Assembly (NCBI GenBank): GCA_963082975.1
Contig: OY720346.1
Location: 31,242,720 to 31,306,719 of the forward strand
Reading direction: 5' to 3'
DNA from: Labia minor
Taxonomy: Eukaryota; Arthropoda; Insecta; Dermaptera; Spongiphoridae
Length of the DNA: 64,000 nt
Under the pieces are notes generated by a model. That model saw nothing but the letters and a program-made list of their open reading frames with translations, made no database searches and had not been told where the DNA came from. The translations under genes and the position numbers were made by a program. Shown here one piece after another: positions 1 through 11,439 of the stretch. Numbering within the stretch: the first letter of the stretch is position 1; every line of letters starts with the position of its first letter.

Positions 1-316
1 TTTTTTTTTTTTCTTATTTTTTTATTAATTTAATTTATTTTAGACATTAATGTTTTTCAGGTTGCATGACAGCATTATAGCGTTTTTTTATATTTTATTA
101 TTATTAAATATATGTTATAATTTCTATTTTTTTTTTCTAGAGAGTTGTTTTGGAATGCATGCTCTTTTTTATTCATTCGCATGTCATCTATCCAAAAACA
201 GGATGGTATTATATAATATAATTTAAGAATATGCTTGTGGTAGACTATTAATATATTTGCTTCCTTATTTCTTTTGTAATTAATTTTGTTTTGTTTTGAT
301 TTGTTTCTATATTCAG
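1..316 (+). other. pan: Intron of pangolin/TCF gene (3' part)
   Basis: AT-rich sequence ending in a pyrimidine-rich tract and an acceptor AG at 315-316, directly before the terminal pangolin exon. No coding exon of the HMG box or of the first C-clamp part is seen here; those must lie upstream of the window. Confidence 0.75.
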
Positions 317-932
317 GCGCAAGAAAAAATGTATCCGATACATGGAGAGTGGGGATTCTGGTGATGGCAATCATTCGGAGGATAATTTGGGCAGTTGCGG
401 TTCAGTGGGAGAAGCGCAGTCACCACCGGATGATGAGTCGCTTCATCAATCTCTTTCGAGTCCCGGTGGTCTCAGTGGCCTTTCCAGTCTCACTTCACCG
501 TCAATGATTCTGCCCAGTCCGGGTACTTCCCTCGCCTCGCCGTCCGTCAGTCTTGCCTCCCCCTGTATGAGTCTTCAATCACCTTTAACGCCACACGAAT
601 TCGAATGCAAAACTCCACTTGGAGCAGGAAGCGGTGGGGGCGGTGGCAGTGGCATTGGCGGCAGCGGCAGTGGCGGCGGAGGCGGAGGCGGTGGCAACGG
701 CAACGGCGTTGGTGGTGGTAGTTGTGTTCCACCTCCTCCAAGCCATCACATTGGTCCACCATTGCATCGGCATCCAGTTGGAACAAATCCGCATGACATT
801 AATAATCCACTCAGTGTAAATCAATTGACAGGTCAATGTGTTAAACAAGAACCGAATCGATCTGGGAGTGGAAGTCATGCGAGTGGTAGCAGCACTGGAA
901 AAGAAACGCGGGCAGTCATTAGTGTTACGTAG
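317..932 (+). CDS. pan: Pangolin / TCF transcription factor, terminal exon (C-terminal part)
   Basis: Last coding exon of the single TCF/LEF factor that mediates Wnt/Wingless output with beta-catenin (Armadillo). The exon opens at acceptor AG 315-316; base 317 completes a split codon and the frame then reads [16 protein letters not shown], the end of the C-clamp (the [10 protein letters not shown] basic block that contacts helper sites in DNA). Next come an acidic/Ser part, a Ser-Pro-rich part ([11 protein letters not shown]), a low-complexity stretch of Gly/Ser/Asn at about 643-720, the block [14 protein letters not shown], a VKQEP motif and the end VISVT before TAG at 930-932. The INNPLSxNQL block and the terminal VISV(S/T) match my memory of Drosophila Pangolin, which makes the assignment firm. 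An ATG at 342 is internal, not the start. Earlier exons (beta-catenin binding, HMG box) are outside the window. Confidence 0.93.
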
Positions 933-3016
933 CCCCACGATTTCACGGGTGTGCACATCTCAAGTCTATGCTCCCATCTTTCTTTGCCATTATCATTATT
1001 TCTCAGACAGAATCTCCCAAAATTCATCAGCATAGGCTAATAGAGGAAATTTTTTATGAGTGAAAGAAAAAAAAAACTAAGTGAGCACACCCCATCTACA
1101 CTTACCCTTCTCCACATCCCATTCTTCTTCCCCATCTCCTCATAATATAAATAAAAAGACTGATTGGATTCAGAAAGTGTCACATCTAGACATACAACAT
1201 CACAGGGACCCTTAGCATTTAGTCAATTTTCCAAAAGCAAGGGTTGGACATTAAGTAAAATAATATAAAAACAAAAAAAACAGATTCTTAATTTTGTTGT
1301 GTCTTTGTGATTATTTTTTATTTCTGTTAAAATTTTTATATTAAATTTTTATGTGACAAGTAATTTTGAGAAAATAATGAAGAAATGATAAATATTACAA
1401 ACAGCAAAAAAATAAAATCTATATACATATACATATACATATAGATTTCTGGTCAAAAATAAATATAATCTATTTTCGTTACATAATTAAATAAATAAAA
1501 AAAGTTCAAGGCTTCCAAATTTCAAATACAAATGCAAGAGGAGTAAGAAAAATGAGAAGTTTTTTTATTTTATTTTTGAACCACAAATTGATATAAAACT
1601 TTGAATTATTATTTGTATTATATATATATATATATATATAATACGATATACATTATTACATACCCAAAAAAAAATTTAATCATTTTCTTAAAATTAATTT
1701 TTCATAAGTTTTCCATATTCTATTTTTTAATTATATATATAATATATATATTATTAACAAAATTTGTTTCGAAATTTATAAATACTTAAGAATTTATATT
1801 ATGTGATATTCATTTAATTTAATTTTAATATTACATAGAAAATATACATTTATATATAAATAATATACATAGAAAAAAAACTTGTGCAATTGTTTTTTCA
1901 CTTTAAAAATTATTTAATTATTACTTAATAATTAAACTTTGTTAAATATAATTGATATGTATATATATACAATATACATTTTTAATTGGGAAATCTTTAA
2001 TTACATATTAAGCATCAACAATGCTTTAGAAAATATTTTTTTTTACATTTATCATTAATCTTCCATAATAAATATCATACTTTGCCAAATAAAAATAAAA
2101 TTATTTTTATCGTTTGTAATAAGAGAATTAATAATCAAAGAACATTTAAAATTTTGGAAGTCTTTATTTTTTTTTAATATGACTTGTATTTCACAGCTTG
2201 TGCTACATGTAAAAATGAAAATCTTTTAAATAATATTTGGATTTATTTTATATGTATATATGTACATATATACATATACATTTCTTTATAATTTTGTTAA
2301 TTAATATTATAATTGTAGCAGAAAAATGACTGTGAGGTTCTAGGTTTATTTTTTTACTTGACTTATCAAATACTACCACCCCACCCTAACGCTAATTTGA
2401 GGGAATTATAATAATATACATTATTTTATTATATTAAAATTTTAATTAAATTTGAAAATCTCTCTCTCTATATCTATATCTATATATATATAGATATAGA
2501 TATAGAGATATAGATATGATTAAATTAAAATCTAATTTTGATGGGATGGATGGAGAATTTGGAAGATATGATAAGTAAAGTTTCAAAAAATGAGCCAGAG
2601 TCTTATTAATTTAAAAATATGTATAGTTGTGTACCATATAAAAAGCAACCTGCATTAAAAATGCATATAAATGTTAATATAAACAGAAAAGAAAAAAAAG
2701 AAAAAAAAATAAATAATTTATTTTTTTTTATTTTTTTTTGTTAAGATTGTAAAAAAGAAACAAATCTAAAATGTAAACTTTTTACAAATTTCACAAATAG
2801 ACAAAATGAAGCGTTGATTAAAATAAAATAAAAAAAAACAAAAAAAAAACGCTCTTAATGTATTAAAATATGTATAGAATTTTAGGAAAAAAAGACTCAT
2901 AAAATTTCCTATATCTTTGTTGTAAAGAATTTATTTTGAGAAAGGGAGAGCATTTCCATTTTAAAAAATAATATTTTTATTTCCCATCTCCCCATCTCCA
3001 TTAGCTTTCTCTTTTG

Positions 3017-3020
<4 letters not shown>

Positions 3021-3050
<30 letters not shown>
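3021..3050. repeat. (TC)n microsatellite
   Basis: About fifteen uninterrupted CT dinucleotides in otherwise AT-rich intergenic DNA. Confidence 0.9.
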
Positions 3051-3613
3051 ATTTCCTTTATTATTTAGGATAGAGACTATGATCATAATTTGAGAATAAT
3101 TTGCATTTGACATTTAGAATTTAAACGATTGTGATACAATTATTACACAGGGTAAATAATGCCATTTTGCTTCATAAAAACAAACAAAAATTAGCAAAAA
3201 TTCAAAAATATTATTTAAAATCAACTGTTTCATTTAAAAAAATATAAATTTTATTAACTTAATAAAAAGTTTCAATATTTTCAAATAAATAAATAAATAT
3301 CTGTTTTATAAGATTTTTATGTAATTCTTTCCTAAAAAGAAGATAATTTTTTTATTTAAAATAATAATCGTTTAAATAAAATAAAAAAATAACTTTTTAT
3401 AAAAATGTATAAAGTCTCTTTAATTATTTGGATAGGATTTTTTCTTTTCAAATTTACAGTCAATTTTTTTTATTAATTTATTTTTGTCCTATGTATATTT
3501 TTTTATTAATAGTTGTATTATAATGATTTCCCTCCCATTACAAAGAAAGAAAAATAAGAAATTTTAATAATCATTTTGTTTTTGTATTGTTTTTTTATTC
3601 AAATTATCCAATT

Positions 3614-3756
3614 ATTCAAATCATAAAAACTATTTTGGAATTATGTCAATATTTATTTCATTGAAATAAATTTACTATTATTACAGTTATTCAAATAAAA
3701 AAAAATATTTTTGAATTGTGTCAATATTTATTTCATTGAAATAAATTTACTATTGT
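3614..3756. repeat. Two-copy tandem duplication, about 70-base unit
   Basis: The string GTCAATATTTATTTCATTGA and its flanks occur twice in direct orientation (around 3644 and 3720), each preceded by an ATTCAAAT..A-rich segment. Each unit contains a small palindrome, TTTATTTCA/TGAAATAAA. Confidence 0.7.
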
Positions 3757-6212
3757 ATATTTATATTATATACAGACTCTGAAAGATTTCTTTCTTATTT
3801 TTATGTCGACCAAATTTTTAATTTTTTTTTAAATGTATATAACAAAATGCCAAAAATGGCAAATAAAATAATATTAAAGCTAAATAAGTTCCTTCCTCAT
3901 TTTTATTTGTTGAATTATCTTGATTTCATTTTACTGTTCTCTTTCAGGTATTGTGGATTTTTAAAATGATTAATTACTTTTTACTTTTTATTTACTTTAA
4001 AATAAATTAATATTAGTCCACCTAAAAAAATTTTAATTAAAACTTTTACTTTTAATACAATAATATTCTTTTGAGTAAAAATTCACAATTTAAAAAAATT
4101 AATATAAAAGAAATCTTCTAGACCATCAGTGATTCTCAATCTTTTCTCTTGCTTTTAATTTCCCTATTATTGATAAAGCATTAGGAGAGTTAATAAATTA
4201 TATTAAAAGTATATATATATATATATATAGATATATAATTTTTATTAACTTATAAAAAAAACAAATACTAATTCATAAAAAAGAAAATATTGACAATAAA
4301 ATCTTAAATATAAAAATTGAAACAACGTAAAAAAAATTGAACAAAAATATTTTTTTAGTCTTAAATGGCAATTTGGAATATAAATAAATTTTTAAACTTA
4401 TTTTTTCCTGGTAATGACTAAAGCTATGGCTAATAACATTTCTTCTTCAAAATATGTAAGTTTTTTATCTGATAAAGTCCTTATAGCTGAGAATGCTAAT
4501 AATAGTGTCATTGCTTTTTGTTATAATTGATGCTTATTCCTTTTGAAGAAGTATTTACAATTTTTCCAGTTTAATTTGGGTATGTATTATTTTTAAAGTA
4601 TAATCCGAACTTAGAGAAATAAATTCTGCTATAATAAAGAAAATATTGTAATTGGTAATTCATAATTTTTTCACTCGATAATTTTAAATGCTACTATTCT
4701 ATTTTCCCTTCATAAATAATTCTTCTTTTTACTATTCATTCGAAAAAATGTTATTATGCTATGATTATGTTTTTGCTAAAAGCTGAAAAATTATCCGTCA
4801 TGTTAAAATATTTTCATTTTTTCCTTGGATTTTAAATGACTTGGGTGTTTGTGTAAAAATTTCTGGAAGATGATTTATTTTAGGTTTTTAAATAAAATAA
4901 TATATTTCTACTTTCTATAGTACATATTTGTAGCTGTTCTTTTAAGTATTTTTATTTAAAATTAAAAACATTGTTATTTATGCATTTTTAAATATTATTC
5001 TAATATCCTTAATATTTTAGGTGTATATTTTTCCTACTCGAAAGCGCATATTTCTACAAGTAAATTTAGGATTGTTTCAAAATTAAGAAATCTCAAAAAA
5101 TAACTTGGACACCGAGACAAGCCTAAATGAACTTAAACATTCCTGTTAAAACTTGTTTATAGCTTTAATATAAATATTTGGATTATACCTTGGAATTGCA
5201 TTATTTTCCATAGTTTGCCTAGTAGAAATATAATAAGTATCCTAATGATCTGTCTCAAATAGTGTGTATATAGAAATATATCGAATTTCTAAGCTTAAAT
5301 AGGACTCGATAGAATTTTTATGAAATTCACATATATTGGAGTTTTTGAGTTGAAGAATCGTTGTGTAGGGAAAGTGTTCTATAATATGGAATACTTTTTT
5401 TTGAAGAATGATAAAGCGCACTTAATGTTCATTTTGATTTTTACTATTTTTTGTATTGATAAATACTCTACATAATTATGTGTATTCATAAATCCATTAA
5501 TTTTCATTAGATTGTTGGAAAAAATTAACTTACGAAAAATGTGTTTATCATGTGATAGCAGGTTGCCTGATATGAGATACTAAGTGATTCCAAAATCATA
5601 TTATTTCAACTTCCAAAAGGTCTTCTGACAAACATGTATTTAGAAATATAGTAATTTTATTCAATCAAAATTGTTGAATTCATAACACTTATTAATTAAA
5701 AATGAAATGTTTAAAACAATGCAGATACTTCTGTTTAAGAAATTTATTAAAAATTTCTAAAAAAGATGAAAATGAGAAATATTTCTTAAATTTCAGAACA
5801 AAAATTGCTTAGAATTATAAAATCTTTTATTTTCCCAGTCTTCGTGGATCCACCGAAAGCATTTAGATATTAGACCTATTGTCGTATCTCTAAAAAGGCA
5901 CTTCATAAAATATCTTTGGTTATTTTTATAAAAATTTTAAAAATTTGAAGTAAAACTTGAAAAAAGAGGAAAATCTACCATATACAACAAACAATTTCCA
6001 ATAAATATAATTGTGAAAAAGGGTTACCTGAATATTCTTATATTGTCTTGAAAATTGACTAGAAAATCATTTGCTTATCACATGGCAGCAATTAGCGGTT
6101 ATTGCTAGCCTCAGGGATTGCGAAAAAGGTGATTTGTTTGTCCTTGCTAAAGTTTACCCTAGGAATCATTTGAAAGGGAATTTGTTAAGAAGTTAGGTCA
6201 CAGGCTGTAGAG

Positions 6213-6496
6213 CAGCGGTCGCCAAACTTTTTGACCTCACGGACCAGTTAATTCATAATTTAAATCCCGCTGACCACTAATAGGATTTTTTAAGTGTTAA
6301 ATATATTTATATAAATAAAAATTGTGATCAAAGAACACATAAACATTGAGTTTTTATAACTTATCACGTATTGTTATGAATTGAATCATGTTTTAATGCA
6401 TCTTAAAACATAACTTAACATGGTGAGTAAGTATATTCCACATTTTTCTGCAGACCAGCGAAATTTTCTCGCGGACCACCACTTTGGCAACCGCTG
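6213..6496. mobile_element. hAT-type MITE with perfect 8-base target duplication
   Basis: Non-autonomous 284-base element. It starts CAGCGGTCGCCAAACTTTTT and ends with the imperfect inverted form ...TTGGCAACCGCTG. The 8 bases before it (6205-6212) and after it (6497-6504) are both CTGTAGAG, the 8-base duplication typical of hAT transposases. No coding capacity. A second copy lies inverted at 49604-49885. Confidence 0.9.
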
Positions 6497-6825
6497 CTGT
6501 AGAGGACTATCTCAAATTATGACTGTATCTCATAATAGGTCACCTTCCTATATAGTTCTCAATTTTTTGTAAAATCATTCTATATTCGAATTGTTTGATT
6601 TTTTATGTTTTTTTAATACATCATAAACCATTTAAAAGTTTAAAAATTACTCACTAAAAATTCTAACTTATTTATATTATGCTAATTTCTACTAAAAAAT
6701 TGATTAAATAATTTTTTTTTTTCAAATTTTAATAAATAGATAGATGTATTAAAAATTGTATATTAACCCAAAACAATTGAAAGGATCCTCGTCATCAATC
6801 ACCATTTCAATTTACTTGAACATTA

Positions 6826-7911
6826 TGTATCCGCTTGATACATCGACTATAGAGGCTTGTAAGACCTAAAAAATAATAGAAAGCTATTGTTCCTGAAAAT
6901 CGAAAGTGGGAGGAAATGGAAGGGGATGAATCCTTAATATATATTAATTTTGCTCGAAGGCTAAAAAGAGGAATTAATAAAATTACGATAGCAACCTCTT
7001 CACTTCTATCGCACCTGGAAATTTAAATGGACTGTATCAAAGGTCTATGTTTAATATATTAAGAATTTGGGATTGAAAAAAGCTCGCTAAATAAACACTA
7101 TAATCAACTTTTTCAATATTTAATTAAATTAAAATTAGGTTCAATTAAAAACGGATTAATTATATTTAGGGTCACCTAAATATTTGTATATATCAACTTA
7201 AATCTAAATTTTCAATCTAAAATTAATATAGTTCAAAGTGTTCATAAGTGCACTTATCTGACCACCGGGAATTGAATTAAATGGGGGTTTACGCTGCCGT
7301 TCGCTGCCTGGATGTCTTCTCTGCTGGTTTCGCAATTGATCCAACGATCAATTGGCTTTGGACCCTCCTCGAGTTTCCAACGGGATGAATGGACCAGCAC
7401 GGATCCAAAGGTAGAGATGATCCCCTCAGGAATCACTGGGTTTGCCCCCTCGGAACAAACTCTGGAGCACAGGACCGGCGGCTGCAATCTGTAGCCTCGT
7501 CGACGACCCCAAAAGCACCGCGTTCGAGTTGTAAATTCGAACGGGTCGAATAAGGCGTCGGTGGGCCAAAAAGCCCCAGTAAGCAGTGGACGAGCAGATA
7601 AAAACAACAGGCCGCAGCGATAGACAAAGGCAATAGCACTCGGGCGACAGGGACAACAGCAGTGGGGCTTCAGAGAGCTCGGCCTGTCTTTTTATATGTA
7701 GATAGTAAGGGAGGGGGGTGGTCAACCTCATGAATTTATGACAATAACAATTAAATATTTAAAACTATAAATTAAATTAACTTAAAAATATTAAACTACA
7801 TTATATAATTAATTAACACTAATATTTATAAATATTAACTTAATTACTATTTAAATATAGTCAGAGGGCGGGAATTCAAATTTATTTGAATTCAGGTTCC
7901 ATGCGGAAACA
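6826..7911 (-). repeat. 3' LTR of the BEL/Pao element
   Basis: 1086-base terminal repeat, TG...CA, same length and, where compared, same sequence as 10354-11439. Its central 7250-7740 part is much GC-richer than the genome. On the minus strand it opens with a palindromic region around GGAATTCAAATTTATTTGAA. Confidence 0.93.
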
Positions 7912-7925
7912 TCACTCCCCCCCTT
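7912..7925 (-). promoter_or_regulatory. Polypurine tract of the BEL/Pao element
   Basis: On the minus strand a run of purines with seven consecutive G residues ends exactly at the LTR edge. This is the expected primer site for plus-strand DNA synthesis of an LTR element and confirms minus-strand orientation. Confidence 0.85.
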
Positions 7926-7934
7926 GACGGACTG

Positions 7935-10019
7935 TCAAAATCTATTTAAAGTTACGCTATCGGGTAGCAATGAAATTTTGTTGATCGAAAGGTTATATTC
8001 TCCCCTCTCGGTCTTTATTTTAACCCCCTGTACCAAATTGTCCTTTCCTCGAAAGGTTTTAATGATTTTCCCCAGTTTCCATTGCAAGGGGGACACGCCG
8101 GAATCGGGTATCAATACCAATCTATTACGCAAATCATTAGGGTTCTCCCGAAACCACTTTTTACGAGATTGCCGATTGGTTGAATAATTTTGCCCAGGAT
8201 CACGCCTAGAGCCAGGTAGCCTATTTTCCCCTACCCTTTCCCCATTGGACCCTTGTTGATATGAATTAATATATTTACAAGGGCCCATTAGAACCCACCC
8301 CAGGTGGGTGTCTTGCGCTTTTGGTAAATCCCTTCTAAATACTTTCGTTTTCGATTTCATTAGAAGGGGATATATTTCTGCTCCGAGAATTATATCAATG
8401 CCTGCAGGTATGTTAAATTCTGGGTCGGCTAATTTATTACCTGCCGGCAGTGTGAAAGGGGGGATCCTTACCTGTTGTATTGGCTGTTCACTTGTTAATT
8501 TTTCCAAAACAAGAGGTGCTATTTTATAATTTTGCGATGTACAGAAATGAGGGCTTAAAGTGAGCTGAACCTTCCCTTTTACTCTCATTGACCGGCCACT
8601 CAAATTGAATAGACTTGTAGAGGTCTTTTCAATTTTATGACCGAGTCGTTTCGCCATTGAAAGCGAAACACAGCTTACCTGTGCCCCACTATCTAATAGA
8701 CACCTAGCCTTTATCAATTTTCCCGCGATGTCTATTATCTGTACCTGCGCAGTTGCCAATAGTGATGGATTAAATAAATTATTGTTACACTCCGCATTCG
8801 ACTGCATTATATGCGTTTGTAACGCATCTACCTTTAAATTAATTGCCTTATGATTATGCAACATTTTATTTAATCTTTTATTGCAATGAGCGCAAGGAGG
8901 TTTAAAACAGTCTGCCGCAGAATGTTTTAATCCTAGACAATTGAAGCATCGCTTCAATTCCCTAATTTTTCTCTTGCGCTCGTCAAGGGATAATTTTTGA
9001 AATTTATGACACTCTTTCAAAGAGTGTTTTTTATCACATATGCTGCAATTGAATGGGAGCCCGCCCGTTGCATGAAAAATGCCTGCTTTTTTAAAATTTT
9101 GTTTTTTCCTTCCCTGATCTATTGTTTTATTGCCCTTTTCAATGCTCAGGCCTGGCTGAGCTCCTAGGCAAGAATTATACCTCCTTTCTAAAAAGGCCAA
9201 TATCTTTTTAATGCTCGGCAGTTCGAAATTATTATTTTCATAATACCATGCCCGCTTTGTTTCGTAGTCAACTTTCTCTAGAAGAGAGAAAGTCCAAAGA
9301 GGGTCACAGTCATCTAATTGTATTTTCAACGCCTCAAGATTGTTTAAAACGTTCTGAAACGTTGAAAATACTTTGAATAAACTATTCGCCGAATGTGAAG
9401 TGGCTTTAGGGATATCCATAATCCGCCCAATAAACCGGTACACGATTTCCGATTCCCTATTGTATCTTTTATTGAGGGTGTCCCATATAATTTTATAATT
9501 CTCACCCTTCATTGGATACATGCCTACACATTCTAAAGCCTCCCCTTGCAAGGCTCCTTTTAAATAATTTAATTTCTCGAGAGAGGATAAATCATCTCGA
9601 TCTCCTACAATCGAAGAAAAACTATTTTTAAAACTTTCCCAATTCTCAATTTTTCCAGAGAATTTGGGAATATCTAATTGAGGCAGCCTTGGCTTTGCCA
9701 TAATTTTAGGCCTATCGCAAGTCTGCCTACGAGCCTCTAGCTCGTTTTTAATCTGCCTAATTTTTAATAACAGGCCACTCGACATGTCCAGAATCCGATT
9801 AATCATTTCAGTTGTTTCTTCATCTCCCAATGAAGCATCTGAGAGAACATCTGAGTTCACCTCGTTGATGCTTACATTGGAAGATTCCAACTGAACCAAC
9901 CGAACTTCTAAAACATCCGAGTCGGCCTTACCTATATCCCCCAAGGCGGAAGCGATGGTGTGCACAGAACCTGCACATATATTTAATTTTCTATTTAACA
10001 GATTAAATGCCCTCGACAT
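7935..10019 (-). CDS. BEL/Pao Gag-protease open frame joined to the C-terminal DUF5641-like domain
   Basis: 694-residue uninterrupted frame. Residues about 110-260 form the Gag domain usual in insect BEL/Pao elements (LPQLDIPKFSGKIENWESF onward; DUF1759-like). Residues 324-388 carry Cys/His knuckles, including a regular CCHC motif (C358, C361, H366, C371). Residues 440-560 are a retropepsin with the catalytic triplet D443-S444-G445 and a later ILG motif. In a full element reverse transcriptase, RNase H and integrase would follow. Here the frame passes from about residue 583 through a short Ser/Asn/Arg-rich piece straight into VLIPDSGVSPLQWKLGKIIK (about 635-685), the small domain at the very end of BEL/Pao polyproteins. 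About two thirds of the polyprotein is therefore missing, yet the frame stays open. Inferred products: capsid-like protein and protease only. Confidence 0.9.
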   Translation of the reverse strand: MSRAFNLLNRKLNICAGSVHTIASALGDIGKADSDVLEVRLVQLESSNVSINEVNSDVLSDASLGDEETTEMINRILDMSSGLLLKIRQIKNELEARRQTCDRPKIMAKPRLPQLDIPKFSGKIENWESFKNSFSSIVGDRDDLSSLEKLNYLKGALQGEALECVGMYPMKGENYKIIWDTLNKRYNRESEIVYRFIGRIMDIPKATSHSANSLFKVFSTFQNVLNNLEALKIQLDDCDPLWTFSLLEKVDYETKRAWYYENNNFELPSIKKILAFLERRYNSCLGAQPGLSIEKGNKTIDQGRKKQNFKKAGIFHATGGLPFNCSICDKKHSLKECHKFQKLSLDERKRKIRELKRCFNCLGLKHSAADCFKPPCAHCNKRLNKMLHNHKAINLKVDALQTHIMQSNAECNNNLFNPSLLATAQVQIIDIAGKLIKARCLLDSGAQVSCVSLSMAKRLGHKIEKTSTSLFNLSGRSMRVKGKVQLTLSPHFCTSQNYKIAPLVLEKLTSEQPIQQVRIPPFTLPAGNKLADPEFNIPAGIDIILGAEIYPLLMKSKTKVFRRDLPKAQDTHLGWVLMGPCKYINSYQQGSNGERVGENRLPGSRRDPGQNYSTNRQSRKKWFRENPNDLRNRLVLIPDSGVSPLQWKLGKIIKTFRGKDNLVQGVKIKTERGEYNLSINKISLLPDSVTLNRF

Positions 10020-10323
10020 TTTTTAATTTTTATTTAATTTTAATTAATCTACCTGATAAACTAAAATTATTTATTTAACTATTAAAAGATCCTTTAAAAT
10101 ATTAATTTTAAACGAACCTTTTAAAACTTTAGCGACCTTTTTTCAAACAAAGGACAAAGAAAATGAATGGAAAGGAAATTTGCTATTGCAAGGGTCAGGT
10201 AACAAAATATTCCAACTGAATATAATGTTTATAGCAATTCTATCTCAAGAACAAATGCTTTCTTTTGAAACTAATATAAAATTATTTATATTAAATTAAA
10301 CCCAGATAAAATCTTCAATTTTA

Positions 10324-10340
10324 TCCGGCTCGAAGGACCA
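10324..10340 (-). promoter_or_regulatory. Putative tRNA primer-binding site of the BEL/Pao element
   Basis: Read on the minus strand this is TGGTCCTTCGAGCCGGA, starting TGG as expected for pairing with a tRNA 3' CCA. It lies 13 bases inside the 5' LTR border. The tRNA identity was not determined. Confidence 0.6.
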
Positions 10341-10353
10341 AAAAATTTAATGA

Positions 10354-11439
10354 TGTATCCGCTTGATACATCGACTATAGAGGCTTGTAAGACCTAAAAA
10401 ATAATAGAAAGCTATTGTTCCTGAAAATCGAAAGTGGGAGGAAATGGAAGGGGATGAATCCTTAATATATATTAATTTTGCTCGAAGGCTAAAAAGAGGA
10501 ATTAATAAAATTACGATAGCAACCTCTTCACTTCTATCGCACCTGGAAATTTAAATGGACTGTATCAAAGGTCTATGTTTAATATATTAAGAATTTGGGA
10601 TTGAAAAAAGCTCGCTAAATAAACACTATAATCAACTTTTTCAATATTTAATTAAATTAAAATTAGGTTCAATTAAAAACGGATTAATTATATTTAGGGT
10701 CACCTAAATATTTGTATATATCAACTTAAATCTAAATTTTCAATCTAAAATTAATATAGTTCAAAGTGTTCATAAGTGCACTTATCTGACCACCGGGAAT
10801 TGAATTAAATGGGGGTTTACGCTGCCGTTCGCTGCCTGGATGTCTTCTCTGCTGGTTTCGCAATTGATCCAACGATCAATTGGCTTTGGACCCTCCTCGA
10901 GTTTCCAACGGGATGAATGGACCAGCACGGATCCAAAGGTAGAGATGATCCCCTCAGGAATCACTGGGTTTGCCCCCTCGGAACAAACTCTGGAGCACAG
11001 GACCGGCGGCTGCAATCTGTAGCCTCGTCGACGACCCCAAAAGCACCGCGTTCGAGTTGTAAATTCGAACGGGTCGAATAAGGCGTCGGTGGGCCAAAAA
11101 GCCCCAGTAAGCAGTGGACGAGCAGATAAAAACAACAGGCCGCAGCGATAGACAAAGGCAATAGCACTCGGGCGACAGGGACAACAGCAGTGGGGCTTCA
11201 GAGAGCTCGGCCTGTCTTTTTATATGTAGATAGTAAGGGAGGGGGGTGGTCAACCTCATGAATTTATGACAATAACAATTAAATATTTAAAACTATAAAT
11301 TAAATTAACTTAAAAATATTAAACTACATTATATAATTAATTAACACTAATATTTATAAATATTAACTTAATTACTATTTAAATATAGTCAGAGGGCGGG
11401 AATTCAAATTTATTTGAATTCAGGTTCCATGCGGAAACA
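10354..11439 (-). repeat. 5' LTR of the BEL/Pao element
   Basis: 1086-base repeat matching 6826-7911. It should carry the promoter for the minus-strand element. Open frames inside either LTR overlap in several frames and look like chance frames of the GC-richer core, not genes. Confidence 0.93.

Larger units (their letters stand above)
933..6212. other. Pangolin 3' UTR and AT-rich intergenic DNA
   Basis: The first few hundred bases after the stop are less AT-rich and probably 3' UTR. Beyond that I see only A/T-rich sequence with simple repeats: (TA)n near 1618-1640, 1730-1750 and 4210-4230, a palindromic TATC/GATA tract at 2461-2515, a (TC)n run at 3021-3050 and a tandem duplication at 3614-3756. 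No supported gene. Confidence 0.55.
6826..11439 (-). mobile_element. BEL/Pao LTR retrotransposon, internally deleted, young insertion
   Basis: A 4614-base element flanked by direct LTRs of equal length (1086 bases each) that begin TG and end CA on the plus strand, with 5-base target duplications CATTA at 6821-6825 and 11440-11444. The element reads on the minus strand: 5' LTR at the right, tRNA primer-binding-like site, one long open frame, polypurine tract, 3' LTR at the left. The internal region is only 2442 bases, far less than a full BEL element, because reverse transcriptase, RNase H and integrase are missing. The two LTRs encode the same chance frames without differences, so the insertion is recent. 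It would need enzymes supplied by another copy to move. Confidence 0.93.

Noticed and set aside
547..956. Open frames on both strands over 547-956
   Set aside because: They overlap the pangolin exon and are low-complexity His/Arg/Thr or Ala/Val readings of its glycine-rich stretch.
4400..5100. Possible small gene in the pangolin-BEL gap
   Set aside because: Short frames are broken and no exon chain with consistent phase could be built.
7254..7731. Several open frames inside the LTR (and the same set at 10782-11259)
   Set aside because: They overlap one another in different frames and lie in a terminal repeat; chance frames in GC-richer sequence.
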